The translations under genes were made by a program, and so were the position numbers. A DNA stretch of 64,000 nt, from NCBI GenBank assembly GCA_965214125.1, contig CBDCBA010000007.1, positions 1-64,000 on the forward strand, in the 5' to 3' direction. Shown here in pieces: positions 1 through 7,174 of the stretch (the stretch's first letter is position 1; every line of letters starts with the position of its first letter). Under the pieces are notes generated by a model. The model made no database searches. It was not told where the DNA came from and was given only the letters and a program-made list of their open reading frames with translations. The DNA is from CBDCBA01 sp965214125 (GTDB lineage: Bacteria > Planctomycetota > Phycisphaerae > Tepidisphaerales > Tepidisphaeraceae).

Positions 1-249
1 AATCACACGTGGTACGGCCACATCCTCAAGGGTCACGCCGAGATGAACGGCCGACGCCGTGAAACGGTTGCGACGCTCCAGAGCCCCGACGCCATTCACT
101 TCAGTACCCACGACTCCGACGCCCACCTCTACTACGAAGCGGTGCAACCCGACGGTATGATGATCGTCGTCGTCGCCGACCTCCCCGGCGGCTACGTCAA
201 GACCGCCTACCGCACCAAGCGACGCAAGGGGAACCAGGAATGGCCGTGA
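1..249 (+). CDS. PBECR-type nuclease, C-terminal part (toxin-like), cut by window edge
   Basis: The reading frame is open from base 1, so the start lies outside the window. The visible 82 residues have the pattern of the phage-Barnase-EndoU-ColicinE5/D-RelE-like nuclease 2 family: W-Y-G-H-I near the start, an H-A-E-M in the place of the usual H-P-E, then T-L-x-x-P-D, a YYEAV strand, a hydrophobic IVVVADL strand and a closing KTAYRTKR strand. Such proteins are predicted RNases in toxin-antitoxin or phage contexts. The 3' end overlaps the DUF2283 gene by 10 bases, which suggests translational coupling and a joint function. The family call rests on remembered motif shape, not a search. Ribonuclease activity is inferred. 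Confidence 0.6.
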   Translation, partial: NHTWYGHILKGHAEMNGRRRETVATLQSPDAIHFSTHDSDAHLYYEAVQPDGMMIVVVADLPGGYVKTAYRTKRRKGNQEWP

Positions 250-536
250 CCTCCACCATCGACACCATCGAGGGCAAGATCGGAAGCGACTTTGACTTCC
301 ACTACGATGTCGGCAACGACGTCCTGTACGTCCACCGCTCAGCCGACCGCGAAACCGACGCCTACGGAGACGAGGACGACACCGGCATCATCGTCCGCCA
401 CCGCACGAGCGACGACGCCATCATCGGCTTCACCGTCATTAACTGGTGGAAGCGTTTCGGCAGTGGCGAGCTGTCTGATTCTTTCCAAGCGATCAGCAAG
501 CAGATCGAACCGCTGACGACGCGACTCACCGCTTGA
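240..536 (+). CDS. DUF2283 family protein, likely partner of the upstream nuclease
   Basis: A 98-residue protein with the DUF2283 core: F-H-Y-D-x-x-x-D-V-L-Y-V-H at residues 19-31 and later G-I-I-V-R-H followed by I-I-G-F-T-V-I. DUF2283 proteins are small, of unknown biochemistry, and often sit beside PBECR, BrnT or RelE-type toxins. The ATG overlaps the end of the preceding gene and has a purine-rich AAGGGGA at 226-232 as ribosome binding site. An antitoxin or immunity role is inferred from the pairing only. The C-terminal third, after the tryptophan pair of NWWKRF, is helical and not conserved as far as can be judged. Confidence 0.6.
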   Translation: MAVTSTIDTIEGKIGSDFDFHYDVGNDVLYVHRSADRETDAYGDEDDTGIIVRHRTSDDAIIGFTVINWWKRFGSGELSDSFQAISKQIEPLTTRLTA

Positions 537-664
537 TACGGCTCTCAACCCCTATATTCTGTCCGTGGCGGCTTAGACGGGCGAGACTAATGCTCCTGGC
601 GCTCACTTTCCCCCGAAGCATAAGCGAACGTTAAAAGCCAACCTGGCCACCCCTCTCACCCCAG

Positions 665-2146
665 ATGATCCAAACGAAGCTCAGAGATCCGCAGGATGTT
701 GATTTTGGCGATGTCGCTGCGGAGCGAGATCTTGCTCACGGGTTGCTCTCCTATTTCATGGAGTCCAAGTCTTACGACTCGATCGTAAACGGAAGCAAGT
801 TCATCGCATTGGGAAACCGCGGGGCCGGTAAGACTGCGATACTCAAGAAGCTCAAAGATGCAGCTAAGACAGATAAGTCGAATGTTATCGAGTTATCTCC
901 AGATGATTTCTCTTACGAGCTTTTATCATCCGCGCTTAAGGCAGAGCAAGAAGGAAACTGGGCTAAACAGAACGCTTTCGCTGCCGCTTGGAAGTTCTTG
1001 ATTTACGTGCTTGTCATGAAGAAGCTCGTTGAGAAAGGAGGATATAAGGGTGGGAACGAGAAACGCATTTATGACTATGTCCGAGACAATCACGGCAATG
1101 TTGACAAAAATCCCATTGCCGTTATGGTGTCCTACCTAAAGAGATTCGAAGGGATCAAGCTTGGCAATTACGAGGCCTCCTTAAAAGCAACGGAGTTGAT
1201 GAAACTGTATCGGTTGGAAGAGATTGACCGACTTCTTCCCTGCCTTGATGATGTACTTTCCCGCCAGAACTCGTTCTTTGTTCTTGTAGACGAGCTTGAT
1301 CGCGGGTGGGATGGCTCTGAAGATGCTAAGGCGTTTGTTGCCGGGCTCTTCAACGCATCAGTCGCGCTGAATGATCGCCATCAATCGTTGCGGGTTATCG
1401 TCTCACTGCGAAGGGAGCTCTATAACAACATCCCATCGCTGTACGAGGACGCGCAGAAGGTTCGTGGAGTTATAGAACAGGTCGAGTGGGACGAGGAACG
1501 CCTATACCGTTTGATTGCAGAGAGAATTCGGCACTCGTTGAAGACACCATTCATGGAAGACGAAACAGCGTGGAGCGTCTTTATGGAGCCGACGCTTAAT
1601 TATCGCAAAACAAAATCCTTCAATTACTTGATTGACCGAACGCTATATCGCCCACGTGAACTGATCCAGTTCTGCAACGATCTCAAGGATGCCGCAATTA
1701 AATCTAGCACGAAGATGCCCCTTGATTATAGTACGGTTGTCGAGGCTGAAATCTCTTACTCTCGATCTCGCTGCCAAGACATCGCCTCTGAGTTTCGGTT
1801 CCAGTACCCTGGCCTGCTAAGTATATTCGAGACGTTCAGAGGGCACGTTTACAACTACGACCGTGACCGCCTTGAAGAGCATTGCCTCCGAATAGCTTAC
1901 ACCGATGTCAAAGTCTCACCAGAAGCGCAGGCGTGGACTGTCGATCTTGAACCAGATCCTTTCATCGACGTGCTCTGGCAAGTTGGCTTCTTGCGAGCAT
2001 TGGCTGTTGGCGGCATAAAAGGCCAGCAACGCAGCGGCAGTCGATTCTTAGGCCCACACCAAATTGATTCGCTAAACTTAGAAACCGTACGCAGTTTTCA
2101 TGTTCACCCGATGTTCCGCTCGTATCTTGGCTTGAAGGAAAAGTAG
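665..2146 (+). CDS. P-loop ATPase, Sll1717-like family
   Basis: A 493-residue protein with Walker A GNRGAGKT at residues 50-57, Walker B FFVLVDELD at 204-212 (D209, E210) and a sensor-like strand RVIVSLRRELY at about 243-253. The remaining domain is helical with many charged residues. The arrangement matches the Sll1717-type P-loop ATPases, related to the AAA/STAND-like NTPases that turn up in accessory and defence regions. The gene and its flanks (about 540-2170) are visibly richer in A and T than the rest of the window and use codons such as AAA, TTA and AGA freely, so it looks acquired by transfer. It has no obvious partner gene: upstream is a toxin-like pair, downstream a gene remnant. 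The exact function is unknown. Confidence 0.7.
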   Translation: MIQTKLRDPQDVDFGDVAAERDLAHGLLSYFMESKSYDSIVNGSKFIALGNRGAGKTAILKKLKDAAKTDKSNVIELSPDDFSYELLSSALKAEQEGNWAKQNAFAAAWKFLIYVLVMKKLVEKGGYKGGNEKRIYDYVRDNHGNVDKNPIAVMVSYLKRFEGIKLGNYEASLKATELMKLYRLEEIDRLLPCLDDVLSRQNSFFVLVDELDRGWDGSEDAKAFVAGLFNASVALNDRHQSLRVIVSLRRELYNNIPSLYEDAQKVRGVIEQVEWDEERLYRLIAERIRHSLKTPFMEDETAWSVFMEPTLNYRKTKSFNYLIDRTLYRPRELIQFCNDLKDAAIKSSTKMPLDYSTVVEAEISYSRSRCQDIASEFRFQYPGLLSIFETFRGHVYNYDRDRLEEHCLRIAYTDVKVSPEAQAWTVDLEPDPFIDVLWQVGFLRALAVGGIKGQQRSGSRFLGPHQIDSLNLETVRSFHVHPMFRSYLGLKEK

Positions 2147-2219
2147 CCTATCTATCTCCGTGATCCTGCGGGTTGCCCAATTCCGCGTCATTTGTCATAA
2201 GTGGTCAGTATTATGCGGG

Positions 2220-2355
2220 CGACATCGTCGGCAATGCCGAGGACGACGACCTACTTGTCGCGGAGGGCGAGGCCGAACTGCTTGTTCAGGCGGGTGCGGT
2301 GGATGGACTCCATGGCGAAGATGATGTCGGCCCACGCGATGGCGGCGGCATGTGG
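2220..2355 (-). pseudogene. Remnant of a low-molecular-weight protein-tyrosine-phosphatase-like gene
   Basis: Read on the minus strand, this stretch encodes IAWADIIFAMESIHR, then RLNKQFGLALRDK, an in-frame TAG, and VVVLGIADD. This is the central part of predicted protein-tyrosine phosphatases of the COG4551 kind, which carry W-A-D-x-I-F-V-M-E and V-x-V-L-x-I-P-D-D. The N-terminal phosphate loop is absent and sequence past the DD does not continue the family. With a stop codon inside and both ends lost, this is a decayed fragment. It lies at the right border of the AT-rich block that holds the ATPase gene, which suggests insertion or deletion events there. Confidence 0.6.
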
Positions 2356-2389
2356 GGGCGAGTTTAACAGTGTGTCGGGGCGGGCGTGG

Positions 2390-2395
2390 TATCGT
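2390..2395 (+). promoter_or_regulatory. Candidate -10 hexamer TATCGT for a leaderless transcript
   Basis: TATCGT ends 6 bases before the ATG at 2402, and no Shine-Dalgarno sequence is present. This is the spacing expected if transcription begins at or next to the start codon. No clear -35 element is visible. Confidence 0.3.
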
Positions 2396-2401
2396 GCGGG
2401 C

Positions 2402-2833
2402 ATGATGACGCCCCGCCCTTCGCTGACGATCCTGCTGACCCTCGGTGCCCTCGCCCTGCCGCTGCCGGCCGCGGAGGCCGGGCAGGCGGAGGCGACGACG
2501 CAGCCTGCCTCGCGGCCGACGACGCAGGCGGGCGTCCTCGCCAACGGCAAGGCGACGGGCATCAGCGAGCACCACGGCAACGTCTACACCGACATCAAGG
2601 CCGACCGCTACGAGGAGCTCGGGCTCGAGCCGGGCGACAAGATCAAGCTCGTTTGGGAGGAGAACGAGGTCGCGCTCACGGTTGGCGAGCGGTACAACAG
2701 CGTCCCCACCGGCGAGGCCGTGGCCGTGCTGCACCGCGAGGGGCTGACCTTCGCCATCCGCGACGGCAACTTTACCGAGACACACGGGCTGACCAAAGGC
2801 ACCGCCTTTCGGCTGCTGTCGGCGGCCGAGTAA
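2402..2833 (+). CDS. Secreted protein with a SAM-hydrolase (DUF62) C-terminal-like domain
   Basis: 143 residues starting at an ATG that opens a clear signal peptide (positively charged start, then LTILLTLGALALPLPAAEA). The mature part, from about residue 45, resembles the C-terminal beta-barrel of S-adenosyl-L-methionine hydroxide adenosyltransferase (DUF62): G-x-H-H-G-N-V-Y-T-D-I, then GLEPGDKIKL, a YNSVPTGEAVAVL strand and a final RDGNFTE plus L-x-x-G-T-A-F-R-L. The catalytic N-terminal domain of that family is missing, so hydrolase activity is unlikely; the fold may have been reused as an exported binding or structural domain. Longer start choices upstream would remove the signal peptide and run into the phosphatase remnant. 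Confidence 0.55.
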   Translation: MMTPRPSLTILLTLGALALPLPAAEAGQAEATTQPASRPTTQAGVLANGKATGISEHHGNVYTDIKADRYEELGLEPGDKIKLVWEENEVALTVGERYNSVPTGEAVAVLHREGLTFAIRDGNFTETHGLTKGTAFRLLSAAE

Positions 2834-2920
2834 TGCGCGTGGCGCTGCGGGGTCAGCGGGCGGCAGAACGGCCAGGCGGATCGCGGTTGACCCGCCGAGG
2901 ACAAGTGCAAAGGTGCAGGC

Positions 2921-3499
2921 GTGATGATGTCGCGCTCGACCACTGACGGAGAGCCCGTGGCCGTTGGCAGGGGGCGGCGGTGGGTCGTGAGCGGGCTCGT
3001 CATGGTCATGGTCGGCGGGCACTTGGTGGCGGCGCTGCGCGATGTCGAATTGTGGCCGTTCAGTCGGTACGCGCTGTACGACAAGCGGTTCAATCCCGGC
3101 ACGCATCGGCAGCTTGGCCTGTACGGGGTGACGCTGGACGGGGCGGAGTTCCGGCTGGACGATCGCCACTTTGACCCGCTCGACGCCGGGCGGTTGCGCA
3201 AGACGTTGTGGCGTGTGTTTCCCAAGGATGCCGACGGCGTGCGTCCCGGCGACGCGCTGCCGGCGTGGTTGCGGTACTACGACCGCCGCCGCGAGTTGGG
3301 CCTGCACGACGGGCCGGAACTCGTGGCCATTCGGCTGTATCGTGAGCATCGCACTTACCCGCCGAACCCGGACCGCCTTGTCGGCTGGCCGGACGGGCTG
3401 GACTTCCTCGCCGAGCACGCGCGCGACGGCATCACGCTCGACCCGCCCCCGCCGTACGTCCGGCCCGACGACCTTGGCCGGTCGGAGGCGCGGCGATGA
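2921..3499 (+). CDS. Membrane-anchored protein of unknown function, partner of HTTM protein
   Basis: 192 residues with a GTG start, one hydrophobic segment at about residues 22-40 (VVSGLVMVMVGGHLVAAL) and a soluble tail with the motif LWPFSRYALYDKRF just after the membrane span. No domain is recognised with certainty. Its last four bases overlap the ATG of the following HTTM gene (ATGA), a sign of translational coupling. Small proteins with a W-P-F-S-x-Y motif next to HTTM-domain proteins occur in planctomycetes and other bacteria, so the two probably form one membrane unit; that link is inferred. Confidence 0.6.
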   Translation: MMMSRSTTDGEPVAVGRGRRWVVSGLVMVMVGGHLVAALRDVELWPFSRYALYDKRFNPGTHRQLGLYGVTLDGAEFRLDDRHFDPLDAGRLRKTLWRVFPKDADGVRPGDALPAWLRYYDRRRELGLHDGPELVAIRLYREHRTYPPNPDRLVGWPDGLDFLAEHARDGITLDPPPPYVRPDDLGRSEARR

Positions 3500-4440
3500 T
3501 CGGCGTGTGGAACCGTTATTTCTTCGCGCCCGAGCGGCCTGAACCGCTGGCGTTGTGCCGGATCGTCTACTGCGGGCTGCTGGTGATCTACTACGTCGTC
3601 TTCGCCCGGTTCACCGGCTGGGCAGACGCGACGGCGGTGGCGTATGACCCGGTCGGGCCCTGGCGGTTCCTGCCGAGCACGGCCATCGCGTCGGACGGAA
3701 CGATGATGGCCCTCGCCTGGCTGTTTCGCGCGACGCTGCTGCTGGCGTGCATCGGGTTGTGGACACGCGCCAGCCTGTGGGTCGCCTTCGCCTTGAGTTT
3801 GTACCTCGTCAGCGCACCGGCGAACTTCGGCAAGGTCAGCCACAGCGAGCCGTCGGTTGCGTGGGTGCTGCTGATCCTGGCCCTGAGCCGCTGCGGCGAC
3901 GCGTGGTCGCTCGACGCTCGGCGGCGTCGGATGCGCCCGCCGCCGAGCGGCGAGTATCGCTGGCCGGTTCGGGCGGTGTGGATCTTCCTTGCGATCGTCT
4001 TCACGTTCGCGGGCTGGCAGAAGATCGCGAGCGCCGGCCTTGCCTGGGCGTCGCCGGATGCCTTTGCAGCGTTGATGCGATCGCACTTCTACGAGAACGA
4101 ACCGGTGACAAGCGTCGGCCTGCGCATCGCGTACGTGCGGCCCCTGGTTATCATGGCGGCGGTGGCGACGCTGGTGGGCGAGTGCCTGTTTCCGCTGGCG
4201 CTGGTCAACCGTTGGCTGCGGCTGGTTTTCGTGACGTTGATGTTCGGAATGCAGCTCAACATCTCGCTGCTGTTCGGCGTCTACTTCGGGCCGTTCTTGC
4301 CGACGTACGTCTTTTTCATACCGTGGGCGTGGATCCTGTTCGACCGCCGCCTGCCCCGCATTCCCCTGCTTCGCCATGTCCGACCCGCAGCCCCAGCTCG
4401 CCGGCAACCCGATCTTTCCGGGCCACTACGCCGATCCTGA
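3496..4440 (+). CDS. HTTM-domain (vitamin K gamma-carboxylase-like) membrane protein
   Basis: 314 residues with about seven hydrophobic spans. It begins FAPERPEPLALCRIVYCGLL, the typical N-terminus of HTTM proteins (L-x-x-x-R-I-x-x-G). It then has NFGKVSHSEPSVAW and FTFAGWQKI, matching the family positions where the lumenal loop and K-x-x-x-x-W segment sit. HTTM proteins share the transmembrane part of vitamin K-dependent gamma-carboxylase, but bacterial members lack proof of carboxylation. Here the protein is the membrane half only, with no large C-terminal domain. It is coupled to the upstream gene and its 3' end overlaps the GH43 gene by 65 bases. Confidence 0.7.
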   Translation: MIGVWNRYFFAPERPEPLALCRIVYCGLLVIYYVVFARFTGWADATAVAYDPVGPWRFLPSTAIASDGTMMALAWLFRATLLLACIGLWTRASLWVAFALSLYLVSAPANFGKVSHSEPSVAWVLLILALSRCGDAWSLDARRRRMRPPPSGEYRWPVRAVWIFLAIVFTFAGWQKIASAGLAWASPDAFAALMRSHFYENEPVTSVGLRIAYVRPLVIMAAVATLVGECLFPLALVNRWLRLVFVTLMFGMQLNISLLFGVYFGPFLPTYVFFIPWAWILFDRRLPRIPLLRHVRPAAPARRQPDLSGPLRRS

Positions 4441-5302
4441 AGTGGCCGTGTTCGGCGGCCGCTACTGGATTTACCCAACCTACTCGGCCGCGTTCGACGA
4501 CCAGACCTTCCTCGACTGCTTCAGCTCGCCCGACCTGGTGAACTGGACCAGGCACGAGCGCATCGTCAGCACCGAGCAAATCCAGTGGGCCAGGCGAGCG
4601 ATGTGGGCGCCGTGCGCGATCGAGCACGATGGCCGGTTCTACCTGTTCTTTGCCGCGAACGACGTGAAGCCGGGCGAGGTCGGTGGTATCGGCGTGGCGG
4701 TCAGCGACCGGCCCGAGGGGCCGTTCGAGGACCACCTGGGCAAGCCGCTTATCAACGAGAACATGAACGGCGCCCAGCCGATCGACCAGCAGGTGTTCCG
4801 CCACGACGGCCACTGGTGGATCGCCTACGGCGGCTGGGGCCATTGCAACCTCGGCCGGCTCGACGCGGGCCTGTGCAGCTTGGTGCCCTTCGAGAATGGT
4901 GAGCTCGTGAAGGAGATCACGCCCGAGGGCTACGTCGAGGGGCCATTCTTCTTCAAGCGGACGGACACCTGGTATTTTATGTGGAGCGAGGGCGGCTGGG
5001 CCGGGCCTAACTACCGCGTCGCCTACGCGACCGGGCCGAGCATCTGGGGCCCGTGGGAGCGCGGCGGCACGGTGCTGAAGCCGAACCCGCAGGTTGCGAC
5101 CGGCGCCGGGCACCACTCGATGCTCAACGTGCCGGGGACGGACGAGTGGTACATCGTCTACCACCGCCGCCCGGCCGGCACCAACGCCCGCGACGCGCGG
5201 GTCACGTGCATCGATCGCATCACCTTCGCCGACGATGGAACCATCCAGCCGACGGACATGACCACCGAGGGCGTCGCGGCCCGCCCGCTCACCAAGCGGT
5301 AG
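4376..5302 (+). CDS. Glycoside hydrolase family 43-type enzyme
   Basis: 308 residues forming the five-bladed propeller of GH43/GH117-type enzymes. The catalytic set is visible: the base D20 in GHYADPEV, the pKa-tuning D137 in QPIDQQVF, and the acid E188 in GYVEGPFFF. Other blade strands include MWAPCAIEHDGRFYLFFAA and the closing TGAGHHSML. Family members cleave arabinose or xylose linkages in plant or algal polysaccharide. There is no signal peptide, so it should act on imported oligosaccharides. The start cannot lie further downstream because NPIFPGHYADPE at residues 11-22 belongs to the domain, so the 65-base overlap with the HTTM gene is real. A GH18 gene follows after 9 bases. Confidence 0.85.
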   Translation: MSDPQPQLAGNPIFPGHYADPEVAVFGGRYWIYPTYSAAFDDQTFLDCFSSPDLVNWTRHERIVSTEQIQWARRAMWAPCAIEHDGRFYLFFAANDVKPGEVGGIGVAVSDRPEGPFEDHLGKPLINENMNGAQPIDQQVFRHDGHWWIAYGGWGHCNLGRLDAGLCSLVPFENGELVKEITPEGYVEGPFFFKRTDTWYFMWSEGGWAGPNYRVAYATGPSIWGPWERGGTVLKPNPQVATGAGHHSMLNVPGTDEWYIVYHRRPAGTNARDARVTCIDRITFADDGTIQPTDMTTEGVAARPLTKR

Positions 5303-5311
5303 ACTCGCGGC

Positions 5312-6190
5312 GTGCTCGCGCTCCTGCTCGCCGTGCTGTTGGGTGGCCCCTCGCAACGGGTGGTCGTCGGCTACCTGCCCGACTGGCGCACGGCCGAGGT
5401 CGAGCCGGAACGGCTGAAGGGGCTGACAGACATCGTGTGGTTCGGTTTGGAACTCGAAGCCGACGGCTCGCTCAAGGTAGATGAGTTGATCGCCGCGGAA
5501 TCGGCGCTGTTGGCGAAGGTGCGCGAGGTCACGAACGCGCGACTGCTCGTCTGCGTCGGCGGCTGGAATCGCTCCGAAGGCTTTGCCACGGCGGCGGCGA
5601 CGGAGGTGTCCCGGCAACAGCTCGCGGCAGAGCTGCTCGACTACTGCCACGCCAACGGCTTTGCCGGCGTCGACTTCGACTGGGAACACCCGGCCGACGC
5701 GACCGAGTTGACCAACTACGCCGCCTTGCTCTCAACGACCAAGGCCACCTTTGCGAAGCACGACCTGCTCGTCACCGTCGCCCAGGCCGGCTGGCAGGAC
5801 ATCGGCGCGGCCGGCTACGCCGCGGTCGATCGGGTTCACCTGATGAGCTACGACCACGCCTTTCCGCAGGCGACGTTCACCAAGGCGCAGGAGGACGTCG
5901 AACGGCTGATCGCCTGGGGCTGCCCGCCGGACAAGATCGCGCTCGGCCTGCCTTTCTACGGCCGCAACGCCGAGGGGGAGGCAAAGTCGTGGCGCGAACT
6001 GTTCGCGGCGCACGGCGTCGGCAACATCCTCGGCGGCTACGCAACCAACGGCCCCGAAACTGTCCGCCGCAAGACGCGCTGGGCAATGGAACGCGGCCTC
6101 GCCGGGGTGATGATTTGGGAGGTGTCGCAGGACGCCCCACCCGGTCCCGATTCGTTACTCGACGCGATCCGGCGGGCAGCGCATCGCTGA
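5312..6190 (+). CDS. Glycoside hydrolase family 18 protein (chitinase-like)
   Basis: 292 residues from a GTG start. The catalytic signature GVDFDWE lies at residues 119-125, with E125 as the acid, and the CVGGWN strand at 81-86 matches the S-x-G-G motif. Later strands are VHLMSYD and LGLPFYGR, and the barrel ends with GVMIWEVSQD. It is a compact single TIM barrel without chitin-binding modules. A short hydrophobic N-terminus (MLALLLAVLLGG) looks like a signal peptide. Substrates of this family are chitin, peptidoglycan-like or glycoprotein beta-1,4-linked GlcNAc. Gene order with GH43 suggests one transcript. Whether it is exported or lipid-free periplasmic is inferred. Confidence 0.85.
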   Translation: MLALLLAVLLGGPSQRVVVGYLPDWRTAEVEPERLKGLTDIVWFGLELEADGSLKVDELIAAESALLAKVREVTNARLLVCVGGWNRSEGFATAAATEVSRQQLAAELLDYCHANGFAGVDFDWEHPADATELTNYAALLSTTKATFAKHDLLVTVAQAGWQDIGAAGYAAVDRVHLMSYDHAFPQATFTKAQEDVERLIAWGCPPDKIALGLPFYGRNAEGEAKSWRELFAAHGVGNILGGYATNGPETVRRKTRWAMERGLAGVMIWEVSQDAPPGPDSLLDAIRRAAHR

Positions 6191-6197
6191 TCGACGG

Positions 6198-6890
6198 CTA
6201 CGGCAGCGCCTTGAGCAGCGTCTTCATCACGCGGCTCAGGCCGCTCTTGGCGCCGACGATGAACTGCTGGAAGATCTTGTTCGTCACCTCCATGAACTCG
6301 CCCATGTCCGCGAGGCGGCGGCGGGTGAGCTTGACGTTCTCGTCGCGGGCGGCGCTCTTGCCGAGTTCCTTCTCGCTCAGCAGGTGCTGGCACTGCTTGA
6401 TCGTCTCGAGCACCGGGTCCATCTCGCGGCGCTTGCGCTCGGCGGCGATGATTGAGAACATTTCCCACACGTCGCCGACGCTCTCGAAGTACTCGCGCCG
6501 CTCGCCCCGGCGGTGGAAACGGCGGATAATGCCCCAGTCGCACAGCGCCCGCAGGCTCATGCTCGCGTTGCCGCGGCTGATGTTGAGGCGTTCCATGACA
6601 TCGTCCGTGCATTGCGGGCGGCCGGTGATGAAGAGCAGCGCGTGGATTTCCGCCTGCGTGCGGTTGATGCCCCAGGTCGCGCCCATCTCGCCCCAGCGGC
6701 GGATGAAAACGTCCTGCACGTCGCGCAGCTTCTGCTCGGGGGAGGTCTCCTTCGGCCGCGACGTGTAGCCGCCGACTTGGCGCAGCGGCTTATCGGGCGC
6801 GCCGGGACCGGGATGATCGGCGCGGCCGTTGCCATTGACCGCGCTGGCGGAGCGGCGAAGGTGAGCGGCTACGGTTGCGGTGACGGGCAT
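6198..6890 (-). CDS. GbsR/MarR-type transcriptional regulator
   Basis: 230 residues from the ATG at 6890, chosen because AAGGA lies seven bases upstream; a TTG 14 codons earlier is possible. The winged-helix part contains GINRTQAEIHALLFI, then CTDDVMERLNISRGNASMSL and WGIIRRFHRRGERREYF, matching the GbsR-like MarR subgroup. In these, a long helical C-terminus serves dimerisation or sensing. Here that tail holds KRREMDPVLETIKQ and ends in a basic stretch. GbsR-type proteins repress choline or osmoprotectant genes in Bacillus, but no such genes are close, so the target is unknown. The region upstream carries four GTTTCA/TGAAAC half-sites that may be its own operator. Confidence 0.75.
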   Translation of the reverse strand: MPVTATVAAHLRRSASAVNGNGRADHPGPGAPDKPLRQVGGYTSRPKETSPEQKLRDVQDVFIRRWGEMGATWGINRTQAEIHALLFITGRPQCTDDVMERLNISRGNASMSLRALCDWGIIRRFHRRGERREYFESVGDVWEMFSIIAAERKRREMDPVLETIKQCQHLLSEKELGKSAARDENVKLTRRRLADMGEFMEVTNKIFQQFIVGAKSGLSRVMKTLLKALP

Positions 6891-6961
6891 GACGAGGTCC
6901 TTGGCGGGGTCCGGTCCGGGCGAAGCTGACAACCCGCTGCTGTCGTGACTTCAGCACACGT

Positions 6962-7030
6962 TGAAACATCAGAAGTTAGGCGACCGGCATCGGTGAGACG
7001 ACGTTTCATCCGTTTCAACATGGCTGAAAC
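6962..7030. promoter_or_regulatory. Cluster of four GTTTCA/TGAAAC half-sites, candidate operator
   Basis: TGAAAC at 6962-6967, GTTTCA at 7003-7008 and 7012-7017, and TGAAAC at 7025-7030 lie upstream of the GbsR-type gene. The last two form an inverted pair around a 7-base centre (7012-7030). The block is AT-richer than its surroundings. Autoregulation by the GbsR-type protein is the simplest reading, but there is no direct proof. Confidence 0.4.
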
Positions 7031-7078
7031 AGGTTCAGCAAATGGGGAACGCCGCAACACGGGCACGCCACGACAAGC

Positions 7079-7104
7079 GGAGCCGGCGCTGATGCGCCGG
7101 CTCC
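7079..7104 (-). terminator. Perfect 11-bp hairpin with 4-base loop
   Basis: GGAGCCGGCGC at 7079-7089 pairs exactly with GCGCCGGCTCC at 7094-7104 around TGAT. It lies about 70 bases beyond the stop codon of the CsgG-like lipoprotein gene read on the minus strand. No run of T follows on either strand, so it would be a hairpin-type 3' end rather than a classic intrinsic terminator. Confidence 0.45.
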
Positions 7105-7174
7105 GGGAGGCTTGGCAAAAACTGGCTGGCGTTCAAAGCAACCCGCGTCACAGTCGCCCACGCCTGACGCCGCT

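Noticed and set aside
665..2146. A complete multi-gene anti-phage defence system
   Set aside because: Only the ATPase is present. No nuclease, protease, methylase or integrase is next to it, and the toxin-like pair is cut by the window edge, so a full system cannot be claimed.
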